From: Pseudomonas sp. dw_612
Lineage (GTDB): Bacteria > Pseudomonadota > Gammaproteobacteria > Pseudomonadales > Pseudomonadaceae
DNA: 46,625 nucleotides
Direction of reading: 5' to 3'
Assembly (NCBI RefSeq): GCF_018449725.1
Contig: NZ_JAAVVC010000032.1
Location: 1 to 46,625 of the forward strand
Positions within the stretch are counted from its first letter, which is position 1. Each line of letters begins with the position of its first letter. Below the pieces are notes generated by a model. It saw nothing but the letters and a program-made list of their open reading frames with translations. It did no database searches and was not told where the DNA came from. The position numbers were made by a program, and so were the translations under genes. Of this stretch, positions 39,151-46,625 are shown one piece after another.

Positions 39151-41502
39151 TCAGAAATCGTAGCGACCGGTTACGCCCAAGGTGCGCGGCGTGCCCAGCA
39201 AGCCTTCATAACCGCCATTCCCGCCTGTCCACAGCGTCGTGTAATAGGTTTTATCGAACGCGTTTTTCAACCACAACGACACATCCCACTGACCTTGGTT
39301 GAAGTCGCCGCGCAGACCTGTGGATAAGTTGACCACGGCGTAACTCGGGATCTGCCCGTAGTCGGAATCCTCCACCGTGCCCACGGCTTTGGAGCGGAAG
39401 GCATAGCTGGCGGTGACGTATTCTTCGAAGCCGTTGCTCAGGTTCCATTTGTATTCGCCGTTGGCGTTGCCGATCCATTTCGACGCGCCGACCACCTGAT
39501 GGCCGCTGAGGTCGCACGAGGCCGGGGCGCCCGGGGCCAGGCTGACTTCCGGCGGGCACGGCGCATCTTTGTAGGAGAGGTAACTGACGTCGTTGAACGA
39601 GCCGTTGAGGTTCAGGGTCAGGCCGCGCAACGGGATGATCGTGCTTTCGACTTCCACGCCGCGAGAGCGCACGGAACCGGCGTTGGTCAGGTATTGCACG
39701 CGATTGTCGTAGTCGTAGGCGTTGGTCTGGTAGGCGTTGACCTGGGTCCAGAACACGTTGGCGTTGAGTTGCAGGCGCCGGTCCCACAGGGTGCTTTTGA
39801 ACCCGAGTTCGGCGTTGTTGGCGCGCTCGGTGCCGATCAACAGTGAATCGGCACCTGCCGTTGGCGCGGAGCCGACCGCCAGGTTCACGCCGCCGGATTT
39901 CTCGCCGTGGGACAGCGTCGCGTAGCCGAGCAAGTCATCGGTAAAGCGATAGCTGAGGTTCAACAGGCCAGAAGGACTGGAGCTGTACTGATTCAAATCG
40001 CCGGAATCGTAGGCGCCTGCACGACCGCGTCGTGCCGTGGCCGCCGCACCCGTGACAGCCGCGCCACCGACCGGCGCATCGCGCGTCACCCAGGCGTTTT
40101 TCTCTTCATAAGTGCCGCGCACACCAGCGGTGAAATCCAGACGTGGCGTGAGGTGCCAGGTGCCTTGGGCGAACAGTGCAAAACTGTTGGTTTCGATATG
40201 GCCGTTGCCGACGCTGCTGACGTTGGCCAGCGCGCCCCGTGGCGTGCCGTTCCAGATGTCCGCTTGCGGGCCGTAATAGGAGAAAGACTTGTTGTCCAGG
40301 TCCGAGCCGAAGTAATAGGCGCCGAGCACATAGTCGAAGAATTCGCCCTTGGGCGAAGCCAGGCGAAATTCCTGAGAGTACTGCTTATCTTCCACCGAAA
40401 CCCCGGCGTTGTAGCTCGCCGGCACGTTCAAACCGTCGTCGTTGCGCGGGGTGAAATTCCACCAGCGGTAGGAACTGACCGACGTCAGGGTGAAGTCGCT
40501 CGGCAATGTCCAGTTGGCCTCCAGCGACGTGCCGCCCTGATGCACCGTGACATGCTGATCGTTGTCCAGATTGACCTTGCGGTGGGTGCCGTTGACCAGC
40601 GTAGCGCCGGCGGCAGCGGCCCGTGACTCATAGAGGTTGACGCCATTGATGGTCGGCCCGGTGCTATACAGCACACGGGTGCCGGCGCTGGAATCCTCTT
40701 CGTTGTAATCGCCGATCCAGCGCAGGCTGAACGACTCGTTGGGCTTGTACAGCAACTGCCCACGGAAGCCGTCGCGGGAACCGCCGTTCAAATCATGGCC
40801 GTTGAATTCGTTCTTGATATCGCCGTCGCTGCGGGTGCGATAAGCCGAAAAGCGTCCGGCGAGTTCGTCGTTCAACGGCCCGGAAATCGTGCCCTTGGTC
40901 TGGAAGTAGCCGTCCTCGCCCACCGAGGTTTCGATGCTGCGTTCCGGGGTAAACGACGGCGCCCGGGTGCTGATGTTGATCACGCCGGCGGTGGTGTTCT
41001 TGCCGAACAGCGTGCCTTGCGGACCACGCAGGACTTCGAGCTGTTCGATGTCCATCAGGTCGAACACCGCCATGCCCGGCCGGCCGAGGTAAACGTTGTC
41101 AATGTAGAGCCCGACGCTGCCCTCCAGACCATCACTGGCCGGGTTGTTGCCCAGGCCCCGGATCGACACGCTGGACTGGCGCGCATGCATGTAGGCGACG
41201 TTGACGCTGGGCACCAGTTGTTGCAAATCCTGGATGCGATAGACGCGCTGGGTTTCCAGGACCTGACCGCTGACCACGCTCATTGGGGTCGGCACGTCCT
41301 GCGAACTTTCTTCGCGGCGGCGGGTGGTGACGGTCACGGTTTCCAGTTGCGAACTGTCGGCCGTGGCTTTGCCGGCGGGAGCCGCTGACGCGGTGGAGGT
41401 GTCCGCCGCATAAGCCTGGGCGCTCCCCGCCAGCAACAGGGCCAGGGGCAGGCGTTTGAGCCGTCGGGGCGATAGGGGCGAGGCAAGGTTCAACGGACTC
41501 AT
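39151..41502 (-). CDS. TonB-dependent outer-membrane receptor, SftP-like
   Basis: A 783-residue receptor. The signal peptide ends near residue 32 (LLLAGSAQAYA), a TonB-box-like ETVTVTTRRREES is near 58-70, the plug domain runs to about residue 200 (DLQQLVPSVNVAYMHARQSS, GTLFGKNTTAGVINI), and the 22-strand barrel ends in the C-terminal aromatic residue (TGRYDF). AGGAG precedes the start at 41502. The ends and position match receptors for sulfate esters such as SftP of P. putida, in the neighbourhood of LysR, sulfatase and AtsK. The ligand is inferred from this context. Confidence 0.9.
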   Translation of the reverse strand: MSPLNLASPLSPRRLKRLPLALLLAGSAQAYAADTSTASAAPAGKATADSSQLETVTVTTRRREESSQDVPTPMSVVSGQVLETQRVYRIQDLQQLVPSVNVAYMHARQSSVSIRGLGNNPASDGLEGSVGLYIDNVYLGRPGMAVFDLMDIEQLEVLRGPQGTLFGKNTTAGVINISTRAPSFTPERSIETSVGEDGYFQTKGTISGPLNDELAGRFSAYRTRSDGDIKNEFNGHDLNGGSRDGFRGQLLYKPNESFSLRWIGDYNEEDSSAGTRVLYSTGPTINGVNLYESRAAAAGATLVNGTHRKVNLDNDQHVTVHQGGTSLEANWTLPSDFTLTSVSSYRWWNFTPRNDDGLNVPASYNAGVSVEDKQYSQEFRLASPKGEFFDYVLGAYYFGSDLDNKSFSYYGPQADIWNGTPRGALANVSSVGNGHIETNSFALFAQGTWHLTPRLDFTAGVRGTYEEKNAWVTRDAPVGGAAVTGAAATARRGRAGAYDSGDLNQYSSSPSGLLNLSYRFTDDLLGYATLSHGEKSGGVNLAVGSAPTAGADSLLIGTERANNAELGFKSTLWDRRLQLNANVFWTQVNAYQTNAYDYDNRVQYLTNAGSVRSRGVEVESTIIPLRGLTLNLNGSFNDVSYLSYKDAPCPPEVSLAPGAPASCDLSGHQVVGASKWIGNANGEYKWNLSNGFEEYVTASYAFRSKAVGTVEDSDYGQIPSYAVVNLSTGLRGDFNQGQWDVSLWLKNAFDKTYYTTLWTGGNGGYEGLLGTPRTLGVTGRYDF

Positions 41503-41551
41503 GGGGCGGCTCCTGATCAAAAAACACGCAGTGACATTCAGCAATGCATAT

Positions 41552-41564
41552 TCTTTAAAGTTAT
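41552..41564 (-). promoter_or_regulatory. Shared TCTTTAAAGTTAT box upstream of the receptor
   Basis: Identical over 13 bases to the tonB upstream box at 38366-38378 and sharing CTTTAAAG with the ABC operon at 32689. It lies 50-62 bases upstream of the receptor start and about 104-116 bases upstream of the divergent LysR gene, where a sulfur-starvation activator or the LysR itself could bind. Overlapping ATGCAT palindromes flank it. Confidence 0.5.
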
Positions 41565-41625
41565 TTATTTATGTTTTTACAAAGATTTACTGCATAAGAG
41601 ATTGCCTTTATAAGGAGTCGACCTA

Positions 41626-41664
41626 ATGCATATCCAATGCATTTGCCCGATATTTTTTATGTGA
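41626..41664 (+). CDS. Candidate Cys-rich leader peptide (12 codons) before the LysR gene
   Basis: The short frame encodes MHIQCICPIFFM and ends in TGA at 41662-41664. An AGGAG (41613-41617) lies eight bases before its ATG, a better ribosome-binding site than the LysR gene has. The frame is the same as that of the LysR start at 41668, from which only the stop and one codon separate it. Two of its 12 codons are Cys (both TGC) and it ends with Met. LysR translation could depend on reinitiation after it, or on slow translation of Cys codons when cysteine is scarce. This is inference; the reading frame and signal are directly visible. Confidence 0.5.
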   Translation: MHIQCICPIFFM

Positions 41665-41667
41665 AAA

Positions 41668-42612
41668 ATGCATATCGATTTGCGCCAACTCCGACACTTC
41701 ATCGCCCTCGCCGACCAGCGCAGTTTCGTCGCGGGTGCGCTGACGGTGAACCTCTCGCAATCAGCGTTCAGCCGCAGCATTCAGGCGCTGGAACACAGCG
41801 TCGGTTGCCAGTTGGTGGATCGCGGACGCAAGGACCTCGCGCCGACCAAACAGGGCCAGGTGTTGCTCGAACATGCGCGACGACTGGTCAGCGGCGCGCA
41901 GCAGATGGCCAACGAGATCAGCCAGTTCAATGGCCTGGAGGCCGGCGAATTGCGCTTCGGTTGCGGCCCGGCGCCAGCGGCGGGGTTGATCCCGCGGGCG
42001 ATTGGCGCCTTCATCGGGCGCTACCCGAAAGCGCGGGTGCAGTTTCAGGTGGACGACTGGCAGAGCCTGAGCAAGCGATTGTTGAGTGAGGAGTTTGAGT
42101 TTTTCGTCGCCGACACCCGCTACTTCGAAGCGGACCCCGACTACCTGACCCAACGCCTGCGCCCACGCAAATGGCATTTCTGCTGCCGCGCCGGACATCC
42201 ACTGGCGGGACGTGAAAGCGTCAGTGCGGCGGCGTTGATGAGTTATCCGATGGCCGTCAGCATCCGCCCGCCGAACCTGCGCAAAGTCATCGTCGACCTG
42301 AGCGGCCGCCCGGATTTCACGCCGAATGTGGAATGCGAAAACAGCTACAGCCTGTTGAGTGTGGTGATGCGATCGGATGCGATCGGGATCGTCGGCGCCT
42401 ATTCAGATGCGCTGCACCTCGCCAGGGATGAACTGGTGTGTTTGAAGATTGATGGGTTGGCGGATGATCTGGAGGAGATGTACACGCGGTACGGGATTGT
42501 CAGCCGGGCGGGGTATCGGTTGTCGCCGTTGGCCGAAGCGATGATTGCGCAGATCAAGGCGATTGATCAGCGGGATGAAGAGGTGTGTTCGCTGGAGAAT
42601 CTTGCCGTCTGA
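41668..42612 (+). CDS. LysR-family regulator, SftR-like, first copy
   Basis: A 314-residue LysR protein with helix-turn-helix in residues about 18-40 (QRSFVAGALTVNLSQSAFSR) and effector domain from about 90 (GELRFGCGPAPAAGLIPRAI). It is divergent from the receptor gene with 165 bases between. It has a close paralogue at 45615 (shared RHFIALADQRSF-type start, GELRFGCGPAPA, FQVDDWQSLS). The ATG has no good ribosome-binding site of its own and sits three bases after a short upstream ORF. In P. putida, SftR controls sulfate-ester genes in response to sulfate esters; assignment is by neighbourhood. Confidence 0.9.
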   Translation: MHIDLRQLRHFIALADQRSFVAGALTVNLSQSAFSRSIQALEHSVGCQLVDRGRKDLAPTKQGQVLLEHARRLVSGAQQMANEISQFNGLEAGELRFGCGPAPAAGLIPRAIGAFIGRYPKARVQFQVDDWQSLSKRLLSEEFEFFVADTRYFEADPDYLTQRLRPRKWHFCCRAGHPLAGRESVSAAALMSYPMAVSIRPPNLRKVIVDLSGRPDFTPNVECENSYSLLSVVMRSDAIGIVGAYSDALHLARDELVCLKIDGLADDLEEMYTRYGIVSRAGYRLSPLAEAMIAQIKAIDQRDEEVCSLENLAV

Positions 42613-42619
42613 TAGGCCG

Positions 42620-42697
42620 CCTTCGCGAGCAAGCCCGCTCCCACAAGGGATTTGTGAACGACGCAATACCAATGTGGGAGCGGGCTTGCTCGCGAAG
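42620..42697. repeat. REP inverted pair, GTGGGAGCGGGCTTGCTCGCGAA family
   Basis: Two 25-base inverted units with a 28-base loop start seven bases after the LysR stop and precede the sulfatase gene by 114 bases. The sulfatase promoter would lie in 42698-42811, where no clear sigma70 site is seen. Confidence 0.88.
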
Positions 42698-42811
42698 AGG
42701 CCAGACCAGGCGCCAATGCACCCACTGCATAAACCCCATTCTCCAAATGCACTTGCCTCAACCCCACCCCACCAGCGAAAACCCTCGCCTGTCTTTCGAT
42801 CGGTGAATTCT

Positions 42812-44428
42812 ATGTCCAACCCCCAAAACCCCGTGCGCAACGTGCTGTACATCATGTGCGATCAACTGCGCCGCGATTACCTCTCGTGCTACGGCCACCC
42901 GCACTTGCACACCCAGAACATCGATCGCCTGGCCGCTGCCGGCGTGCGTTTCAGCCGCGCCTACACCCAAGGCACCATCTGCGGACCCTCGCGGATGTCG
43001 GCCTACACCGGGCGTTACGTCAGCAGCCATCAAGTGGCGTGGAACGCCGTGCCGTTGCCCCTGGAAGAACTGACCATCGGCGACTACCTGCGTCCCCATG
43101 GCATCCGCACCGCGCTGGTGGGCAAGACCCACGCCACGCCCAACCTGGATGCCTTGCAACGGTTGGCGATCGACCCGTCCAGCGATCAGGCCGAAACGCT
43201 GAACGAGGTCGGTTTCGAACCCTTTTTCCGCCACGACGGCATCTTCCCCGATGATCCGATCTTCGACGACAAACGCGAGTCCGCGCCCTACACCCAGTAC
43301 CTGCGCGACCACGGTTTCGAGGGCCGCAATCCGTGGCACGACTGGGCCAACGCGGCCGAAGGCGAACGCGGCGAAATCCTCAGCGGCTGGAAAATGCGCA
43401 ACGCCCATCTCCCCGCACGCGTTCCCGAGCAGCACTCGGAAACGGTCTACACCACCGACCGCGCCATCGACTTCATCGCCGAGCAGGGCGAACAGCCGTG
43501 GTGCCTGCACCTGTCGTACATCAAGCCGCACTGGCCCTACATCGCCCCGGCGCCGTATCACGCGTTGTATGGCGCCGAGCAAGTGATTGAACCGGTGCGC
43601 GCAGCGCGCGGCGAGGAAAGCGATCACCCGGTGTACAACGCATTCCGACAACATGAAGAAAGCCTGAATTTCTCCCGCGATGAAGTGCGCCTGAACGTGG
43701 TGCCGACCTACATGGGATTGATCAAACAGATCGATGATCAGCTCGGGCGGTTGTTCGATTTTCTGCAAAGCAATGGCCGCTGGGATGACACCTTGATTGT
43801 GTTTACCAGCGATCACGGCGACTTCCTCGGTGATCATTACCTGGGGGAAAAAGAATTTTTGCTGGAACCGGCAGTGGGAATTCCACTGATCGTTCGCGAC
43901 CCGCGAGCGGCGGCGGATATCACCCGTGGCTCGGCGGATGATCGACTGGTGGAAACCATTGATGCGTTGCCGACTTTTCTTGAGGCACTGGGTTTACCGA
44001 GCGCTGAACACCGGCTCGAAGGACGCTCGCTGATCCCGCTGCTACACGGCGTGCAAACCGGATGGCGCCGCTACGCGATCAGCGAATACGACTATGCCTT
44101 CCAGGCCCCGGCGCGGGAGCGTCTGGAACAACCCATCGACCGTTGCCGCATGACCATGGTGCGCAGCGAGCGCTGGAAATACCTGGCGTACGACGGCTTT
44201 CGGCCGCAGTTGTTTGATCTGTTGAATGATCCACAGGAGCTGAAGGATTTGGGCACAGACCCGGCGTATGCGGCGGTGCGCGAAGAACATGCGGGGTATT
44301 TGTTCGAGTGGGTGCGCGGGCTGAAGCGGCGCACGACGATTAGTCATCAGGAGATTGATTTGCGCGGGCAGCGGTTTCGCTATGGCGAGCCCGAGACCGA
44401 GAAGTTAGTCCAGATCGGGGTGTGGTAA
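42812..44428 (+). CDS. Formylglycine-type sulfatase / phosphonate monoester hydrolase
   Basis: A 538-residue alkaline-phosphatase-superfamily hydrolase with no signal peptide, so likely cytoplasmic. The active-site Cys57 in GTICGPSRMSAYTGRY has the CxPxR signature by which it is matured to formylglycine. Metal ligands include Asp17 (MCDQLR) and Asp334/His335 (FTSDHGDFLGDH). Similarity is greater to the phosphonate monoester hydrolase/promiscuous arylsulfatase group (LHLSYIKPHWPYIAPAPYHA, TYMGLIKQIDDQLGRLF) than to classical AtsA. It would cleave a sulfate ester or a phosphonate ester. The neighbouring receptor, LysR and AtsK favour sulfate esters. The maturation enzyme is not in the window. 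A REP pair follows. Confidence 0.9.
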   Translation: MSNPQNPVRNVLYIMCDQLRRDYLSCYGHPHLHTQNIDRLAAAGVRFSRAYTQGTICGPSRMSAYTGRYVSSHQVAWNAVPLPLEELTIGDYLRPHGIRTALVGKTHATPNLDALQRLAIDPSSDQAETLNEVGFEPFFRHDGIFPDDPIFDDKRESAPYTQYLRDHGFEGRNPWHDWANAAEGERGEILSGWKMRNAHLPARVPEQHSETVYTTDRAIDFIAEQGEQPWCLHLSYIKPHWPYIAPAPYHALYGAEQVIEPVRAARGEESDHPVYNAFRQHEESLNFSRDEVRLNVVPTYMGLIKQIDDQLGRLFDFLQSNGRWDDTLIVFTSDHGDFLGDHYLGEKEFLLEPAVGIPLIVRDPRAAADITRGSADDRLVETIDALPTFLEALGLPSAEHRLEGRSLIPLLHGVQTGWRRYAISEYDYAFQAPARERLEQPIDRCRMTMVRSERWKYLAYDGFRPQLFDLLNDPQELKDLGTDPAYAAVREEHAGYLFEWVRGLKRRTTISHQEIDLRGQRFRYGEPETEKLVQIGVW

Positions 44429-44439
44429 CCCGATCAAAT

Positions 44440-44529
44440 TGTGGGAGCGGGCTTGCTCGCGAAAGCGGTGTATCAGTCAATATTTGTATCGACTGATACT
44501 CCCTCTTCGCGAGCAAGCCCGCTCCCACA
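44440..44529. repeat. REP inverted pair between convergent genes
   Basis: Two units of the GTGGGAGCGGGCTTGCTCGCGAA family (26 and 25 bases) with a 39-base loop, between the sulfatase stop and the atsK stop; a plausible bidirectional barrier. Confidence 0.88.
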
Positions 44530-44540
44530 GGGTCCGTGTT

Positions 44541-45446
44541 TCACACGCCTTTGATCGTCTGACTCCGCTGCCCCGCCACGCCCACCGGCACTTCACCCTT
44601 CAACGTCACCCGCCGAACAATCCGATCCTGAGTCCCGTAATCGTCCACCGCGTAATGCTGGGTCGAACGGTTATCCCAGATCGCCACATCACCGGCCTTC
44701 CAGCGCCAGCGCACGGTGTTTTCCAGCCGCGTGACGTGGCTCTGCAACAACCCGAACAAATGCGCCGAATCCGCCTGTGAATAGCCCTTGATGCGTTTCA
44801 CGAAATGCCCCAGCAGTAAGCTCTTTTCGCCGCTGATCGGGTGCACGCGCACTACCGGGTGTTCGGTTTCGTAAACGGTGGAGGTGAAGATCTTGCGGTA
44901 GCGCTCCAGCTTCTCCGCCGACACGTCAGGCTTGGCGCCGGCGTAGTCGTATTCGTTGCTGTGCACCGCCGTGAGTTTGTCCGCCAACTCACGCAGTTCC
45001 GGCGCCAGTTCGTTGTAGGCGGTGGCGGTGTTGGCCCAGAAGGTATCGCCGCCGAACGCCGGCGCCACTACCGACCGCAGGATCGAGGCTTTCGGGTAGG
45101 CGTCGACGAAGGTCACGTCGGTGTGCCAGGAGTTGGCGCGCTGGCCTTCAGCGCCGTCCAGTTCCAGCAGGTAGCGAGTGCCGTCGCGCACCGGCACGGT
45201 CGGGTGCGCCACCGGCTCGCCGAGCAAGTGGGCGAAGGCTTCCTGGCTCTGATCGTCGAGTTGAGTCTGCTCGCGGAAGAACACGACTTTGTATTGAACC
45301 AGCGCCTGCTGGATCGCTTCGACGGTGTCGGCATCCAGTTCGCCGCAGAGTTGCACGCCACGGATCTCGGCACCGATCCGACCGGCCACCGGATGGATTT
45401 CCAGCGCGTGAACAGCGGGTTTTACAGCGAAAGCGGCATTGCTCAT
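44541..45446 (-). CDS. atsK: AtsK, Fe(II)/2-oxoglutarate-dependent alkylsulfatase
   Basis: A 301-residue TauD/TfdA-family dioxygenase that oxidises alkyl sulfate esters to an aldehyde and sulfate, with 2-oxoglutarate and Fe(II). The iron ligands are His108 and Asp110 (NSWHTDVTF) and His264 (STQHYAVDDYG); 2-oxoglutarate is bound by Arg275 and Arg279. Length and numbering coincide with P. putida AtsK. The start at 45446 (MSNAAFAVKPA) has GAGGGT upstream. It is divergent from the second LysR gene and convergent with the sulfatase. TauD (taurine) is the alternative, but the sequence favours AtsK. Confidence 0.95.
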   Translation of the reverse strand: MSNAAFAVKPAVHALEIHPVAGRIGAEIRGVQLCGELDADTVEAIQQALVQYKVVFFREQTQLDDQSQEAFAHLLGEPVAHPTVPVRDGTRYLLELDGAEGQRANSWHTDVTFVDAYPKASILRSVVAPAFGGDTFWANTATAYNELAPELRELADKLTAVHSNEYDYAGAKPDVSAEKLERYRKIFTSTVYETEHPVVRVHPISGEKSLLLGHFVKRIKGYSQADSAHLFGLLQSHVTRLENTVRWRWKAGDVAIWDNRSTQHYAVDDYGTQDRIVRRVTLKGEVPVGVAGQRSQTIKGV

Positions 45447-45614
45447 GGGTAGACCCTCGATCGGACTGCTGACGGTTGAACGCCTGCGAAACATTGCTCT
45501 ATCTATATTCAATTTAGGTCTAATAGATATTCACATGCTTCGTTGACGGAATAAGAGCTTGCATTTAAAACCTCAAGCAACCTTCGTCGCAAATGCCTTC
45601 GAGCTATTTTTAGG
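45447..45614. promoter_or_regulatory. Divergent atsK/lysR intergenic region
   Basis: The 168 bases between divergent starts are AT-rich in the middle (ctatctatattcaatttag, then ctaatagatattcac), consistent with a LysR-type T-N11-A operator controlling both genes. I cannot fix -10/-35 boxes with confidence. Confidence 0.4.
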
Positions 45615-46550
45615 ATGCCGCAAAAGCATATGGATCTTCGCCAGTTGCGCTACTTCATCGCCCTCAACGAACACCGCAGTTTTGTCCGCGCGGCCGACGC
45701 CATGGGCATCACTCAACCGGCGTTCAGCCGCAGTATCCAGGGGCTGGAGCAAGAGTTCGGCTGTGTGCTGGTGGACCGTGGCAACAAGGATTTGCGCCCG
45801 ACACCCGAAGGCCAGGTGGTGCTGCAACACGCGCTGACCCTGGTGCAAGGCGCGGCGCTGCTCAGCGCCGAAGTGACGCAGATGACCAAGCTCGACGCCG
45901 GTGAACTGCGCTTCGGTTGCGGCCCGGCGCCGGCGGTGAAACTGGTGCCGGACGCGGTGGCGCAATTCATCAACGCGCACCCTAAAGTGCGCACCTGTTT
46001 TCAGGTGGATAACTGGGAAAAACTCAGCCGCGCCCTGAGCCGCGAAGAGATCGAATTCTTTATCGCCGACATCCGCCATTTCGAGGCTGACCCGAACTTC
46101 CAGACCCAGGCCCTGACGCCCAAGCGCGGTGTATTTTTTTGCCGGCCGGGGCATCCGCTGTTGGTCAAGGACAGCCTGTCGACCAACGACATGTTCGACT
46201 ATCCGCTCGCCACCACGCTGATCCCGCCGGGCATTCGCAAACTGCTGGCGAACCTCAGTGGGCGGATGGATTTTTCACCGACCATCGAGACCGAGCACTT
46301 TCCGGCGCTGGTGAAAGTGGTGCTGCAATCGAACGCCATCGGCATCGGCACGGAAGAGGCGTTTGTCGAGGACATTGCCAAGGGTTCACTGGTGCTGCTG
46401 CACTGGCGCAACTTGCCGCAGAACATTGAAAGCATGAATGCGCGGTGCGGGATTGTCAGTCGCACGGGGTTTCGGTTGTCGCCGGCGGCAAGGGCGATGA
46501 TTGAGACATTGGTGGCGGTGGATAAGCAGCAGATTAGCGTCGCGGTTTAG
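45615..46550 (+). CDS. LysR-family regulator, SftR-like, second copy
   Basis: A 311-residue LysR protein, paralogous to the one at 41668. Shared landmarks are DLRQLRYFIAL, TQPAFSRSIQGLEQEFGC, GELRFGCGPAPA and FQVDNWEKLS. The start at 45615 has AGG directly before it; an in-frame ATG at 45630 (MDLRQLRYF) is equally likely by alignment with the paralogue, whose start lies two codons upstream of the equivalent Asp. It is divergent from atsK, which it probably controls. Flanking the sulfatase genes by two copies of one regulator suggests separate inducers. Confidence 0.9.
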   Translation: MPQKHMDLRQLRYFIALNEHRSFVRAADAMGITQPAFSRSIQGLEQEFGCVLVDRGNKDLRPTPEGQVVLQHALTLVQGAALLSAEVTQMTKLDAGELRFGCGPAPAVKLVPDAVAQFINAHPKVRTCFQVDNWEKLSRALSREEIEFFIADIRHFEADPNFQTQALTPKRGVFFCRPGHPLLVKDSLSTNDMFDYPLATTLIPPGIRKLLANLSGRMDFSPTIETEHFPALVKVVLQSNAIGIGTEEAFVEDIAKGSLVLLHWRNLPQNIESMNARCGIVSRTGFRLSPAARAMIETLVAVDKQQISVAV

Positions 46551-46554
46551 GGCC

Positions 46555-46580
46555 TCTTCGCGAGCCAGCCCGCTCCCACA
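46555..46580. repeat. Single REP unit at the window edge
   Basis: One unit (cttcgcgagccagcccgctccc) with a C in place of A in the central aagcc. It begins four bases after the LysR stop codon. No partner is seen before the window ends. Confidence 0.85.
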
Positions 46581-46625
46581 ATGGATCGCCTGTGAACACA
46601 TAATTTGTGAACACCGAAGATCAAC

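Noticed and set aside
1..46625. tRNA, rRNA, phage and transposase genes
   Set aside because: None could be recognised on either strand.

Overview
The window is GC-rich chromosomal DNA from a Pseudomonas, most likely of the P. fluorescens group. The evidence is close family matches to Pseudomonas proteins (BetT, TriABC, SfnB, AtsK, TonB-ExbB-ExbD), many dispersed REP palindromes of at least three sequence families, and densely packed operons. No rRNA, tRNA, phage or transposase gene was seen. The theme of most of the window is acquisition of sulfur from organic compounds.

Layout. 1-7.6 kb: an aldo-keto reductase, a LysR regulator divergent from an SDR/DUF1097/SDR operon, a small membrane protein, and a BetT-type choline transporter with a perfect BetI-like operator upstream. 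8.0-12.7 kb: cysteine/cystine block with serine acetyltransferase, divergent D-cysteine desulfhydrase, and the cystine ABC transporter TcyJLN. 13.2-14.0 kb: an unrecognised secreted-looking or cytosolic two-repeat beta-rich protein. 14.3-20.8 kb: two SfnB-family flavin monooxygenase-like proteins, a DszA/NtaA-family monooxygenase and a MetQ-MetN-MetI importer, which together look like an import-and-desulfurise unit. 21.1-22.5 kb: a DUF6124-type small protein behind a strongly structured 5' leader, and a SAM methyltransferase. 22.7-28.0 kb: a TriABC-like RND pump with two lipoprotein adaptors. 28.2-29.4 kb: a solitary AAA ATPase. 29.6-32.6 kb: a polar amino-acid (possibly cystine) ABC transporter. 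33.1-35.9 kb: an orphan MetQ, a sigma54 activator that seems to lack its DNA-binding domain, and a small serine hydrolase. 36.2-38.3 kb: tonB-exbB-exbD. 38.6-46.6 kb: a 108-residue beta-rich protein and a sulfate-ester block (TonB-dependent receptor, LysR, formylglycine-type sulfatase/phosphonate hydrolase, AtsK alkylsulfatase, second paralogous LysR).

How the parts fit. The TonB-dependent receptor, energised by TonB-ExbBD, would bring a sulfate ester or similar compound across the outer membrane. The sulfatase and AtsK would release sulfate or sulfite. The ABC importers would bring in cystine, methionine-like and other organosulfur compounds. SfnB and DszA-like flavoenzymes would oxidise carbon-sulfur compounds, and EpsC/DcyD would handle cysteine. 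A CTTTAAAG palindrome lies in the promoter regions of three of these units and may mark a common sulfur-starvation regulator.

Most notable non-coding structure: (a) a leader at 21126-21354 in which one segment can pair with either an upstream partner or the ribosome-binding site; (b) a 12-codon upstream ORF with two Cys codons and a strong Shine-Dalgarno, in frame with and three bases before the LysR gene at 41668; (c) four copies of a ~175-bp element with inverted termini; (d) a perfect 43-bp-arm palindrome at 28074-28206; (e) a REP unit that supplies the stop codon of the sigma54 activator.
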